From: Eubacterium sp.
GTDB taxonomy: Bacteria > Bacillota > Clostridia > Lachnospirales > Lachnospiraceae
NCBI GenBank assembly: GCA_017965495.1
Contig: JAGCPW010000038.1
Coordinates: 1 to 47,430 of the forward strand
Direction of reading: 5' to 3'
DNA: 47,430 nucleotides
Below the pieces are notes generated by a model. The model ran no database searches. It was not told the origin of the DNA and saw only the letters and a list, made by a program, of their open reading frames with translations. Below are positions 32,863-41,585 of the stretch, piece after piece (position 1 is the first letter of the stretch; each line of letters begins with the position of its first letter). Position numbers and translations under genes: made by a program.

Positions 32863-34437
32863 TTAATCCAAAGCTTCCTTCGCAGGTACTTCTCTCTTCT
32901 CCTCATAAGCCTCAAACAATTTATCTGTCTGTTCTTTGTTTGGCTTCTTAGTAAATGCGCTTACGATTGGAACTATAATTAGCCCACCTACCATCGCAAC
33001 CACACCTGAGTTGATTGATGACTTGAAGATGTATCCAAGTACTGGGCCCCATGTTGTAACATCAATCTTAGCAAGGCTGACTACCATCTGTAAAATTGCT
33101 ATTCCACAACCCCAGAAGAAACATACGATACTTGCTATCTTTGTAGTCTTCTTCCAGTATAGGCCGTATAGGAATGGTGCTAGGAATGCGCCGGCCAATG
33201 CTCCCCATGAAACACCCATCATCTGTGCGATAAATGTAACTGTTGGGTTTGCGTCTTTGACGATGGCGATCATAGCTGATACCAAGATAAAGAACACGAT
33301 GAATATTCGCATAATCAAAACTTTTCTGTTCTCTGACATTTTTCTCTTCATTGTTGGCTGGATCAAATCCAAAGTAAATGTGGAGCTTGATGTTAGTACC
33401 AATGATGAAAGTGTAGACATAGATGCTGATAAAACTAGCACTATTACTACCGCAATCAAAACTGGTGTCAATGTTCCTAGCATTTTTGGAATGATAGTAT
33501 CGAACAATGGTTGTTTTGTCTCTGGATTGATAGCGATGTCATAAAGTCTGCCAAATCCACCTAGGAAGTAACATCCACCTGCCACTATCAATGCAAAGAA
33601 TGTTGAAATAATAGTTCCTTTATGTATATCTTTCTCGCTCTTGATAGCATAGAACTTGTTTACCATTTGAGGAAGTCCCCAAGTACCGAGCGATGTCAAA
33701 ATTACAACAAACAACAACGCCAAAGGATCTGGTCCAAGGAATGATGAAAGTGCTCCGTCAAAGTAGTCTGGAACTTTAACTGCTGCTAACTTAGCTGTAG
33801 CTGTGGTTAAACCACCGTTGTTCATTACTACTGCAGCCACTACTGCAATAATACCAACTAGCATTATGATTCCTTGTATGAAATCGTTGATAGCTGTTGC
33901 CATGTATCCACCCACTATTACGTAGATTCCTGTTAGAACTGCCATTACCACGATAATTACCCAGTAAGGTAGCCCAAACGCCATATTGAACAAACTTGAA
34001 AGTCCGTTGTATAGCGATGCTGTATATGGAATCAAAAATACAAACACGATGATTGATGCCGCAATCTTTAACTTCTTAGAATTAAATCTAGCTCCAAAGA
34101 AATCTGGCATAGTCTTTGCATCCAAAGCCTGTGTCATAATTCTTGTTCTTCTGCCCAAAACGTTCCAGGCAAGTAGTGATCCTATGAACGCATTTCCAAG
34201 TCCAATCCATGTGGAAGCCATACCAAAGTTCCATCCAAACTGTCCAGCGTATCCTACAAAGATAACCGCTGAAAAGTATGATGTACCAAAGGCAAAGGCT
34301 GTAAGCCATGGACCTACCTGTCTTCCGCCCAATACAAATCCGTTAACGTCTGTAGCATGTTTTCTTGAGTAGATTCCTACTCCTACCATTACGGCAAAGA
34401 AAACCACTAACATAATTCCGCATAATGTTGCTGTCAT
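32863..34437 (-). CDS. Sodium:solute symporter (SSS family)
   Basis: A 524-residue integral membrane protein with about 13 helices. The start (LCGIMLVVFFAVMVGVGIYS), GGRQVGPWLTAFAFGTSYFSA, and GSLLAWNVLGRR are family landmarks, and SASMSTLSSLVLTSSSTF is the conserved Na-site helix. Its family takes up sugars, amino acids, pantothenate, acetate or other carboxylates with sodium. Shared promoter boxes with the ior operon suggest a substrate of that pathway, possibly an aryl or short-chain carboxylate. GGAG is eight bases before the start. Confidence 0.9.
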   Translation of the reverse strand: MTATLCGIMLVVFFAVMVGVGIYSRKHATDVNGFVLGGRQVGPWLTAFAFGTSYFSAVIFVGYAGQFGWNFGMASTWIGLGNAFIGSLLAWNVLGRRTRIMTQALDAKTMPDFFGARFNSKKLKIAASIIVFVFLIPYTASLYNGLSSLFNMAFGLPYWVIIVVMAVLTGIYVIVGGYMATAINDFIQGIIMLVGIIAVVAAVVMNNGGLTTATAKLAAVKVPDYFDGALSSFLGPDPLALLFVVILTSLGTWGLPQMVNKFYAIKSEKDIHKGTIISTFFALIVAGGCYFLGGFGRLYDIAINPETKQPLFDTIIPKMLGTLTPVLIAVVIVLVLSASMSTLSSLVLTSSSTFTLDLIQPTMKRKMSENRKVLIMRIFIVFFILVSAMIAIVKDANPTVTFIAQMMGVSWGALAGAFLAPFLYGLYWKKTTKIASIVCFFWGCGIAILQMVVSLAKIDVTTWGPVLGYIFKSSINSGVVAMVGGLIIVPIVSAFTKKPNKEQTDKLFEAYEEKREVPAKEALD

Positions 34438-34488
34438 AATTAAATCTCCTTATTATCTGAGTCAAAGAACGACTCTTATTTGTCTTTT

Positions 34489-34521
34489 GCTTTAAAGCGT
34501 TGCACTTTAAAGTGCTAAAGT
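34489..34521 (-). promoter_or_regulatory. CTTTAAAG box array at symporter promoter
   Basis: GCTTTAAAGC (34489-34498, perfect 10-base palindrome), GCACTTTAAAGTGC (34502-34515, perfect 14-base palindrome) and CTAAAGT (34515-34521). They lie just downstream of a consensus promoter. The same box type and order occur at the ior promoter. Confidence 0.7.
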
Positions 34522-34532
34522 ATTCGAGAATA

Positions 34533-34561
34533 ATTATAGGAAAATTCTAGTATTTTGTCAA
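34533..34561 (-). promoter_or_regulatory. Consensus promoter of symporter gene
   Basis: On minus: TTGACA (34561-34556), exactly 17 bases, TATAAT (34538-34533). Both hexamers match the sigma-A consensus. The start point is expected near 34526, within the box array. Confidence 0.92.
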
Positions 34562-35176
34562 CTAAAATTTTCCTACTTTAATAACATTAGCTCCGCTCTT
34601 GTAAGCAGCCTTTAATCCCACATCAGAATCTTCATATATATAAGACTCTTCTGGCTTTACTTTGAAGTGCTCCATTGCCACTATATAGCAAGTAGGATCT
34701 GGCTTTTGCTCTTTTACATCTTCCTGCGTAAAAATATAATCAAACAACTCCACGTGATGGAAATGCTCTAAAATATCATAAACATTTTTCTTAGACGCTG
34801 TAGTAACTAGCGCTACATTTGTGTTGTACTTAATTCTCTTAATCAAATTGATTAAGCCTTCATTCACACGAATTTCGTCAAAGTACTTTTCATATGCATT
34901 CTTCTTAGTCTCGTGAATCTTCTCAAGCAACTCCTCTGTCACACGCTCTTTCACCTGCGCATCCAGTTCCTTACCTGTGTATTCACCCTTTAAGTTTTCC
35001 TTAATGATTAGCGGTACAAAAGTCTTATAGTTGTGTCCAAAACAAACATTCTCAAAAAACTCTAAATCCAATGTATACCCACATTGTTCAAGAGCCTCTT
35101 TGTAAGCGTAGTAATTAGACCCCACCGTATCGTATAAAGTTCCGTCCATGTCAAACATGACAAGTTTTTCTTTCAT
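34562..35176 (-). CDS. HAD family hydrolase (phosphoglycolate-phosphatase-like)
   Basis: A 204-residue haloacid-dehalogenase-fold phosphatase with DMDGTLYDT (nucleophile Asp), the TTAS motif II, a Lys at motif III and EDSDVGLKAA as motif IV, with a helical cap (subclass I). The substrate is unknown. It is the last of a four-gene minus-strand set with a kinase-fusion, a nucleotidyltransferase and a glycosyltransferase, so a sugar-phosphate or related metabolite is likely. Confidence 0.88.
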   Translation of the reverse strand: MKEKLVMFDMDGTLYDTVGSNYYAYKEALEQCGYTLDLEFFENVCFGHNYKTFVPLIIKENLKGEYTGKELDAQVKERVTEELLEKIHETKKNAYEKYFDEIRVNEGLINLIKRIKYNTNVALVTTASKKNVYDILEHFHHVELFDYIFTQEDVKEQKPDPTCYIVAMEHFKVKPEESYIYEDSDVGLKAAYKSGANVIKVGKF

Positions 35177-35213
35177 CCCAAAATCCTTTCGCCACTTATG
35201 GCTTTACTAGAAT

Positions 35214-37097
35214 CTATTTTTCAAACATCTCAGCCACGTCATTAAGCACCATAATCAAACCAGCGTAGAACAACATCGCTCTCTTTCCGTCTTTTTCTAT
35301 CTTATAAGGAAGCAATCTTAACCAATGAATAATCTCGTGATAATAAATGCTCTTTGTTCTCTCCTCGCCAAAAGTCTCAATCATATAGTCATGAAGCTTC
35401 TGGTGCAAAGTCTTGTACGCAGAAGATTTCGTGTGCATATAGTTAATTTTGTTTCCGTCCACACTCACATCCCTAGTCATCATTAGGAATTCATAGCCAC
35501 CGTGCACTGACTGCAAAAGTTTGCCGTAATCCAAGTTTGGTGACTCGTGAATATTTCCAGTGTTTGGATCAATCAAATAGAAATCATCCTCACCCTGCAT
35601 GCAAACAATATTTTCTATCGTCAAATCTCCGTGTATCGCACAGTAAGTGTCCACACCAAAGACCTTTTCTAGATATTCTTTGTCTAGGAACTTCTCATAG
35701 TATGATAAGTTCTTATACTCCACGCCGTTAATCACAACCGTATCATATCCTAATATAGACTTGATGTAACTTGCGCTCTTTATCTTTTCAAGATTCTTCG
35801 TAACCTTGCTATCTACATACTTGTCAATAGTCTCCGCATCAGAATCTCTCTCATCCAATTTGTAAATGCTATCATCCAAAGTCTGCAAAACGCGCTTTAA
35901 AATATCCCAACTCTTCTCAACTGGCATCGAGTGAATGTACTCAAAGAATCCAACCGCCTGGCTATAGTAAGGCATATCGTAAAAACAATAACTGTCAGTC
36001 TTGTCCTTCTTCTTAATCTCTGGGAGCGCAAGCATTCCTTTGTAGCGCTCGATCCACTCAATCTGATCATAAAGCTTATCTCCGTCCGCGCCAAAAGCAT
36101 ACTTTCTAAAGAACGTACTCTCATCGTCCATACAAAGCATGGTGGTGGCATTGGACCCAGCTGAATAATCACGAATGATTGAAATGTCTCTGTTTATAGT
36201 TAAGTAGTTTTCTACATAATCTCTGTTCTCATTTGAAAAGTAACCATCCAAGAACTCCAACTTCTCCTCCTCGTTTAGCTGAGGAAGTAAGTTCACGTGC
36301 TCTCGCTCAGAAGTCTGAGTCTCCACACGCTTAAAGAAGAATGAAATCACAAACAAAATGATTAGTGGCAAGAAAATATATAGAAGCATGTAAAGAGTTC
36401 TCTCGCCAAGTCTAATAGTACTGCTTGTAATTCCGTTTGAAGTAAAGAACATTAAGAACACATCTGTCCAAGACCCCTTCTTGATGGTCATATGCAAAAA
36501 CTCAGCAAAGCAATAATATGAACCCACATACAACGCCCACATAAAAATAGTATATGCAATCATCTTGAGTTTACTAATCTTTTTAAAAATATCACTAAAA
36601 TTCCAGATCAAAGCCCAGAACAAAAATAGAATAAACGACTCTATCTTTGGATTAAAGATACTGGCAATCGCACGAACAATCTTCTTCAAAACATTTCTAA
36701 ACAAGTAAACTAAAATTGTAAGGACAATTAAAGCCGCCATCAAAATCACATAAAAGTAAGCTGATGACTTGATGTCTTTGCCACCGATGTTTGAAACTGA
36801 AAGTCCAATAAAAATCAATCCAACTGAAAGGACATCTAAATATCTATCCACAATCACTGTAGAAAGACCTAGCGCCTTACCGTTCTTCATCTTTCTTCCA
36901 CTGAACCACGCACGGAATAAATCACCCACCTTAAACGGAATAAAGTAGTTGATTAAATATCCGAGTGATATCGACTGTATTAAATTTCTAGTGTTTGGCT
37001 TCTCGTAGACGTCCACAAAAAGTTGCCATCTAGCAGTTCTCACTAGATGGGCAATTGTCATCATCAAAATTGCGCCAACCAAAATCAATACTTCCAA
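35214..37097 (-). CDS. LPG-synthase-type membrane domain fused to kinase-like domain
   Basis: A 627-residue fusion. Residues 1-about 270 are a UPF0104/lysylphosphatidylglycerol-synthase-type membrane domain (IPFKVGDLFRAWFSGRK, GITSSTIRLGER) with about seven helices. From about residue 300 a soluble domain has the aminoglycoside/choline kinase pattern: AIHGDLTIENI (His489, Asp491, Asn496) and YLIDPNTG (Asp510), which are the catalytic-loop and DFG-like sites. The start is a TTG (37097) behind GAGG with a six-base gap. The coupling implies phosphorylation of a small molecule or sugar at the membrane. The soluble domain sits on the cytoplasmic side if the helix count is odd. Confidence 0.8.
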   Translation of the reverse strand: MEVLILVGAILMMTIAHLVRTARWQLFVDVYEKPNTRNLIQSISLGYLINYFIPFKVGDLFRAWFSGRKMKNGKALGLSTVIVDRYLDVLSVGLIFIGLSVSNIGGKDIKSSAYFYVILMAALIVLTILVYLFRNVLKKIVRAIASIFNPKIESFILFLFWALIWNFSDIFKKISKLKMIAYTIFMWALYVGSYYCFAEFLHMTIKKGSWTDVFLMFFTSNGITSSTIRLGERTLYMLLYIFLPLIILFVISFFFKRVETQTSEREHVNLLPQLNEEEKLEFLDGYFSNENRDYVENYLTINRDISIIRDYSAGSNATTMLCMDDESTFFRKYAFGADGDKLYDQIEWIERYKGMLALPEIKKKDKTDSYCFYDMPYYSQAVGFFEYIHSMPVEKSWDILKRVLQTLDDSIYKLDERDSDAETIDKYVDSKVTKNLEKIKSASYIKSILGYDTVVINGVEYKNLSYYEKFLDKEYLEKVFGVDTYCAIHGDLTIENIVCMQGEDDFYLIDPNTGNIHESPNLDYGKLLQSVHGGYEFLMMTRDVSVDGNKINYMHTKSSAYKTLHQKLHDYMIETFGEERTKSIYYHEIIHWLRLLPYKIEKDGKRAMLFYAGLIMVLNDVAEMFEK

Positions 37098-37121
37098 AAT
37101 GTACCTCTTATATAGAAGAAA

Positions 37122-37859
37122 CTAAATCAGTTCCTTTAATCTCTCGTCGTTTACCGCCACATCATACTCATCCGGCGTTCCAAACGAAATGTGCTCATCT
37201 ATCTTAAATGTCTTAATCACGCACTCATCTTTTGCCATCTCATTATACACGCCCGAGACAAAGAACTCGGCGTACTGGCATTCTTTCAAGTACTCTTCTA
37301 CATACTTCTCAAAAATATTTCTATTCTTAAAATAGTATGCGCCGCAAATAGCCTCGTTGCTAGCCACTTGCTTTTCGATAGTTCCAGTTACTTTGTCGCC
37401 GTCAAAAATCACATAACTATAAGCTGGATTGTCAGACTCAAAAGTAAGTAGCGCTCCATCTATTTCGTCAAAGTCTGCTGCTTCGCAGTACTTATAAAAA
37501 TCATTTGAAATAAATGCATGGTCACAGTCATTAAATAGAATTGGAAGATTATCATTAATATTCTTAACTCCTTCCACACAAGTAAGAACTGCTCCGTTTA
37601 AAACTTCTGGAATCACTTCAATCTTTGCATCTGGGAAGTACTCCAAAATTTTAGAATCAATCTCAAATCTATCAATGTGATCTTGCAAAACTACAAAAGT
37701 TAAATCCTCAATATCCACATACTTCTCGATAGATCTAGTAGCCCAATAAAAGAAAGGTTTTCCTTGCAATTCAATAAGAGGCTTTGGTACATCAAAGCCC
37801 TTATTTCCAAATCTTGTTCCGCCTCCGCCCATTGGCATTATTAAATGAATCTTTTTCAT
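37122..37859 (-). CDS. Sugar nucleotidyltransferase-like protein
   Basis: A 245-residue nucleotidyltransferase. It starts MGGGGTRFGNKGFDVPKPLI, with the nucleotide-binding GGGGTRF and the catalytic Lys in PKPLI, and has LFNDCDHAFIS and GAYYFKNR later. The fold is that of NTP-transferases that make NDP-sugars or CDP-alcohols. The start is ATG 37859; its AAGGAG site is unusually far upstream (over 16 bases), but a GTGC/GCAC hairpin in between may bring it close. It likely activates the product of the kinase domain encoded next. Confidence 0.87.
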   Translation of the reverse strand: MKKIHLIMPMGGGGTRFGNKGFDVPKPLIELQGKPFFYWATRSIEKYVDIEDLTFVVLQDHIDRFEIDSKILEYFPDAKIEVIPEVLNGAVLTCVEGVKNINDNLPILFNDCDHAFISNDFYKYCEAADFDEIDGALLTFESDNPAYSYVIFDGDKVTGTIEKQVASNEAICGAYYFKNRNIFEKYVEEYLKECQYAEFFVSGVYNEMAKDECVIKTFKIDEHISFGTPDEYDVAVNDERLKELI

Positions 37860-37887
37860 AAGACTGTGCTATTTCGCACTCCTTCTA

Positions 37888-38679
37888 TTATTTATTCTCG
37901 TACACTACATCCGAGTCATAAACGTCCACTATCTTATCGCGCATCTCGCTTTCAATATATTTCTTTCTTCCGAACATATATTTAAACGTCATCTTAAAAA
38001 ACGCCGTAGTCAAACTCATAAATTTCATATTTGAAATCTGGTCATCTTCGCGCCAAGTAATTGGATAATACCAAACCTTGTGGTTATAGTAGCAATGACC
38101 TAACACCATGACTGCGTTAAAGTAAAGCGCATCTGGGAACTTGTGATAGTAATCACTCTTCAAAGTTTCTACCTTATACATATTTAAGCCAGAACCCAAA
38201 TCGTTCACGCGCTTTCTTGCTGCAATAGTAAACCACGCATTAAAACAGTGATTTCCAAAAATACGAATCTTAGAATATCCAATAAGTTTAGAGCCCTTCG
38301 CAAAACGAGATCCCAAGCAACAATCATAATTTCTATATTCTTTACTCTTTAAAAGATCAAGGAAATCAGTAATTCTTCCCTGATCATCTCCGTGCAGAGT
38401 AATCACGTAATCAAAGTTATTATCAATCGCATATTTAAAAGCAACTTTGTGAGAACCACCCAGCCAGTAATTGTCTGGATTTGTCATAATCTTAAGCGGC
38501 AAATCCGGATGTTCCTTCGCATAACTAATAGCATTCTCCACACTGTTGTCCGTACTTCGGTTGTTAACGATAATAACTTCCGATATATAATCTCTAATCT
38601 CCCCTTCTAACTGCGCCAAAACCCTTGCAATCTGGTTTTCACAGTTATACATTGGGATAAAAACTAAAATCTTGTCCAT
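37888..38679 (-). CDS. GT2 family glycosyltransferase
   Basis: A 263-residue GT2 enzyme with ILVFIPMYNCENQIARVL, VIIVNNRSTDNSVEN and a TLHGDDQGR acidic motif, with a short C-terminal extension. It lacks obvious membrane helices, so it acts in the cytoplasm or at the inner face. It is the first gene of the four-gene set, behind GAGGAG, and probably transfers the activated group onto a lipid or glycan acceptor. Confidence 0.87.
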   Translation of the reverse strand: MDKILVFIPMYNCENQIARVLAQLEGEIRDYISEVIIVNNRSTDNSVENAISYAKEHPDLPLKIMTNPDNYWLGGSHKVAFKYAIDNNFDYVITLHGDDQGRITDFLDLLKSKEYRNYDCCLGSRFAKGSKLIGYSKIRIFGNHCFNAWFTIAARKRVNDLGSGLNMYKVETLKSDYYHKFPDALYFNAVMVLGHCYYNHKVWYYPITWREDDQISNMKFMSLTTAFFKMTFKYMFGRKKYIESEMRDKIVDVYDSDVVYENK

Positions 38680-38720
38680 CTATAGCTCCTCAAACCGGCA
38701 TCTTACGAAATGCTCAGCCA

Positions 38721-39167
38721 TTAAACTTCTTCTATCAAATCCACACGTCTTGCGTGTCTTCCGCCCTCGAACTCTGCGTCAAAGAAAGCATCTAATATAG
38801 ATTTAGCTAGCTCATCTCCTACCACACGTGCTCCGAAAGCTATAATGTTTGAGTTGTTGTGTCTCTTTGTCATGGCTGCTGAGTAAGGTTCACTACAAAC
38901 TGCTGCTCTAACACCTTTCACTTTGTTAGCAGCCATAGAGATTCCAATTCCTGTACCACAAATCAAAACAGCGTAATCTACTTCGCCTGAAGCCACTGCC
39001 TTGCCCACTTCGTGTCCTTTGTCTGGGTAGTCGCATTTAATGATTTCGCCATTTTCATCGTAATCAGTGCCGTAATCAATGCACTCGTAACCCTTCTCTA
39101 TCATATATTCGATTAACTCGTGTTTTAAATCGATAGCTGCGTGGTCGCAACCAAATCCTACTTTCAT
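38721..39167 (-). CDS. rpiB: Ribose-5-phosphate isomerase B
   Basis: A 148-residue protein with the RpiB landmarks GFGCDHAAIDLK, LICGTGIGISMAANK (catalytic cysteine) and KRHNNSNIIAFGARV (catalytic base His). It interconverts ribose-5-phosphate and ribulose-5-phosphate in the pentose phosphate pathway. AAGGAG precedes the start, and a promoter lies at 39227-39255. It is transcribed away from the sortase gene. Confidence 0.95.
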   Translation of the reverse strand: MKVGFGCDHAAIDLKHELIEYMIEKGYECIDYGTDYDENGEIIKCDYPDKGHEVGKAVASGEVDYAVLICGTGIGISMAANKVKGVRAAVCSEPYSAAMTKRHNNSNIIAFGARVVGDELAKSILDAFFDAEFEGGRHARRVDLIEEV

Positions 39168-39226
39168 AAAAATCTCCTTATAAAATGGCCCATTCTAGAC
39201 CGTATTTCTTTTTACACACTAATAAA

Positions 39227-39255
39227 ATTATATAATAAGACTATGTAAAGTGCAA
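39227..39255 (-). promoter_or_regulatory. Promoter of rpiB
   Basis: On minus: TTGCAC (39255-39250), 17-base spacer, TATAAT (39232-39227). Confidence 0.75.
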
Positions 39256-39311
39256 ACGAGTGAACCCCTATAAATAGCACTCTTTACGTCAAATTTTACT
39301 CACAGTTCTTT

Positions 39312-39340
39312 TTGACATAACACCAATAAAATCATATACT
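39312..39340 (+). promoter_or_regulatory. Promoter of sortase operon
   Basis: TTGACA (39312-39317), 17-base spacer and TATACT (39335-39340), 25 bases before the srtB start. Confidence 0.85.
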
Positions 39341-39364
39341 TATAGGGAAAGTTGTGAGGTCAAA

Positions 39365-40114
39365 ATGAAGGGCAAGAAGATTATTTGGGGAATTATATTT
39401 TTCATTGCAATGCTTGTTATTGCAGGTGCAACATGTTTTATAGTGTTGCATTTTTTTAGTGATAATGACAGCAAAGAATATATAAAACCTACTGCCGCTA
39501 CACAGGCTAACACGGCTGAAAACCACGGCATTGACTGGCATAAACTTCAGGAGAAAAACAAAGATGTTTACTCTTGGATTTATATTCCTGGTACCAAAGT
39601 GGATTACGCAGTTGTTCAGCCTCCAAAGGGACAAAGTGACCTCTTCTATCTAGACAAAAACCTAGACAAAGAATATGAATTTGCAGGTTCTATCTTTAGT
39701 GAGCGTATGAACAAAAAGGATTATTCAGATCCTGTCACAGTTTTGTATGGTCACAATATGTTAAACGGCAGTATGTTTGCCACACTTCACAAATTTAAAC
39801 AGCCTAAATTCTTTAAAAAACATAAGAAGATGTATGTGTATCAGCCAAACAGAAGGATTACATATAAGATCTACTCTGCATACACATATGATGATAGACA
39901 TATAATGAACTCTTTTGATTTTTCCGACCCAAAGGTTTTAAAAGATTTCCAAAAGAGCACATTAAAACCAAAGGCACTTGATAAAAATGTTCGCAAGAAA
40001 ACTAAATTGAATGCGAACAGCAAAATTTTGACATTAAGCACTTGCACAAACGGTGCTAGTAATACAAGATATTTACTACAAGGAGTTTTAGTAAAGGATG
40101 AGCGAACCAACTAA
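39365..40114 (+). CDS. srtB: Class B sortase
   Basis: A 249-residue class B sortase. It has an N-terminal signal-anchor (KKIIWGIIFFIAMLVIAGAT), the catalytic His130 in YGHNM, Cys227 in LSTCTN and Arg235 in NTRYLL, and the class B pattern DWHKLQEKNKDVYSWIYIPG with an insertion helix before the catalytic site. It cleaves a sorting motif and links the protein to the cell wall. The candidate substrate is the SPKTG peptide encoded at 41586. It overlaps the LCP gene by 17 bases. Confidence 0.93.
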   Translation: MKGKKIIWGIIFFIAMLVIAGATCFIVLHFFSDNDSKEYIKPTAATQANTAENHGIDWHKLQEKNKDVYSWIYIPGTKVDYAVVQPPKGQSDLFYLDKNLDKEYEFAGSIFSERMNKKDYSDPVTVLYGHNMLNGSMFATLHKFKQPKFFKKHKKMYVYQPNRRITYKIYSAYTYDDRHIMNSFDFSDPKVLKDFQKSTLKPKALDKNVRKKTKLNANSKILTLSTCTNGASNTRYLLQGVLVKDERTN

Positions 40115-41498
40115 TAATGAAAATGAAATAGTTGAAAACTCAGATTCTAACTTAGAACCACAAGATTCATCGGCAGCTGACGATTCTATTATCGACATTG
40201 ATTCCGATGAAAACTTAGAGTTTATAGAAGGTAGCGAAGATCCAGGATTTATTACTGATACTGGTGACGGTACTGGTTTTGTTGCGGACTGGGATGCTAT
40301 AGAGAAGAACTATCAAGAGGCTAACTTTGGTCACAGCCACTCACACCACCATAGACACTCTAGTTCAAGACATCACTCAAGCGGTGAGCATAAGCACCAT
40401 TCTAGCCACAGTTCACACAAATCTTCAAAGCACCATGGCTCTAAAAAGAAGGATTCTAAGAAAAAGGACAAAAAAGATAAGAAGAAATGGAGTAAGAAGA
40501 AAAAGATTATTCTAGGAATCGTACTCTTCTTCTTTGCTATAATTGTTGGTTCTATATCTGCTCTATTCATTATGAGATGGATGGGTCAAAGAGAGCTAAC
40601 TAACCACGAGAATCTAAACTTGATGTTGCCTGAGTGGGTAGACTACCGCGATGGCGGTTGGATTATATACTACAAGGGCCATGAATACACATTTAACGAC
40701 AACATCGCTACTTTCCTATTTATGGGTATCGATAATCGTAAGTTAAAAACTAAGGCTAAAATGGGTACAGCCGGCCAGGCCGATGCTCTTTACCTAATGA
40801 CATATGATATCACTACTAAAAAGATGCGTGTTCTTTGTATCAACCGTGATACTATGACGGATATCAGTAGATACGATGAAGCTGGTAACTACATAGATAC
40901 TAAAAAGACTCAAATATGTTTGGCATACGCATTTGGCGACGGCAAAAAGACTAGTGCCGAAAATGAAAAGACTGCGGTACAGAGATTTATATATAACATT
41001 CCAGTCAATGCATACTACGCTATTGACTTGTCCGCTATCAAGATACTTAATGATGATGTGGGTGGTGTTCCAGTTAAACCTGAGTACACATTTAAGGAAT
41101 TTAAGAAAGGTGTCCCTGTAACATTGCATGGCGATCAAGCAGAGACGTTCGTTAGACACAGAGATATTAGGTTGATGGATGACAACTTACGAAGAATTGA
41201 GTGTCAGAAACAATACATTAGACAATTTGCAAGTAGAATTGTTCCTGCTACTCGTTCCAACTTGAATACTCCATCTAAACTATATAATCATTCAAAGAAA
41301 TACACTGTTTCAAGTTTGAATGCGCCTATGGTAGTTTACTTGGCTACTGATTTGGCATTTAGTTTCAATGGTTTTGAAATGATAAATACTAAGGGCGAGT
41401 ACAAAAAAGTGCCTGAAGATCCTTCAGCAGAGTATTTTGTGAAGGAAGTACCATTTTTCGAGACAATTCTCGATATATTCTATACTCAGACAAGGTAA
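40098..41498 (+). CDS. LytR-CpsA-Psr (LCP) family protein with His-rich cytoplasmic segment
   Basis: A 466-residue protein. Residues 1-75 are acidic; about 78-115 are rich in His and Ser (about 15 His); then a Lys-rich stretch to 136; then a membrane helix (IILGIVLFFFAIIVGSISA, about 137-159); the LCP catalytic domain follows outside the cell (FLFMGIDNRK, VLCINRDTMTDIS, VTLHGDQAETFVRHRDIRL). LCP enzymes attach teichoic acids or capsule to peptidoglycan. The cytoplasmic segment is longer and more His-rich than in usual LCP proteins and might bind metal. It starts inside srtB, so the two are coupled. Confidence 0.92.
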   Translation: MSEPTNNENEIVENSDSNLEPQDSSAADDSIIDIDSDENLEFIEGSEDPGFITDTGDGTGFVADWDAIEKNYQEANFGHSHSHHHRHSSSRHHSSGEHKHHSSHSSHKSSKHHGSKKKDSKKKDKKDKKKWSKKKKIILGIVLFFFAIIVGSISALFIMRWMGQRELTNHENLNLMLPEWVDYRDGGWIIYYKGHEYTFNDNIATFLFMGIDNRKLKTKAKMGTAGQADALYLMTYDITTKKMRVLCINRDTMTDISRYDEAGNYIDTKKTQICLAYAFGDGKKTSAENEKTAVQRFIYNIPVNAYYAIDLSAIKILNDDVGGVPVKPEYTFKEFKKGVPVTLHGDQAETFVRHRDIRLMDDNLRRIECQKQYIRQFASRIVPATRSNLNTPSKLYNHSKKYTVSSLNAPMVVYLATDLAFSFNGFEMINTKGEYKKVPEDPSAEYFVKEVPFFETILDIFYTQTR

Positions 41499-41509
41499 TG
41501 ACAATTTTA

Positions 41510-41538
41510 TTGATTTTTACCGAGATTTAGGGTATATT
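41510..41538 (+). promoter_or_regulatory. Promoter of SPKTG peptide gene
   Basis: TTGATT (41510-41515), a 17-base spacer and TATATT (41533-41538). It would let the peptide be made independently of srtB and the LCP gene. Confidence 0.6.
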
Positions 41539-41552
41539 TAGAGTTAGATATC

Positions 41553-41570
41553 TATAAAATGCATTTTATA
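41553..41570. promoter_or_regulatory. 18-bp perfect palindrome before wall peptide gene
   Basis: TATAAAATGCATTTTATA is a perfect 18-base palindrome, just ahead of the GGAGG site at 41572-41576. Either a repressor site on DNA or a hairpin that would hinder ribosome binding. Confidence 0.5.
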
Positions 41571-41585
41571 CGGAGGTTGAATATT

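Noticed and set aside
32936..33544. 202-codon plus-strand open frame opposite the symporter
   Set aside because: The hydrophobic composition is a mirror of the antisense membrane protein. No ribosome binding site or promoter precedes it.
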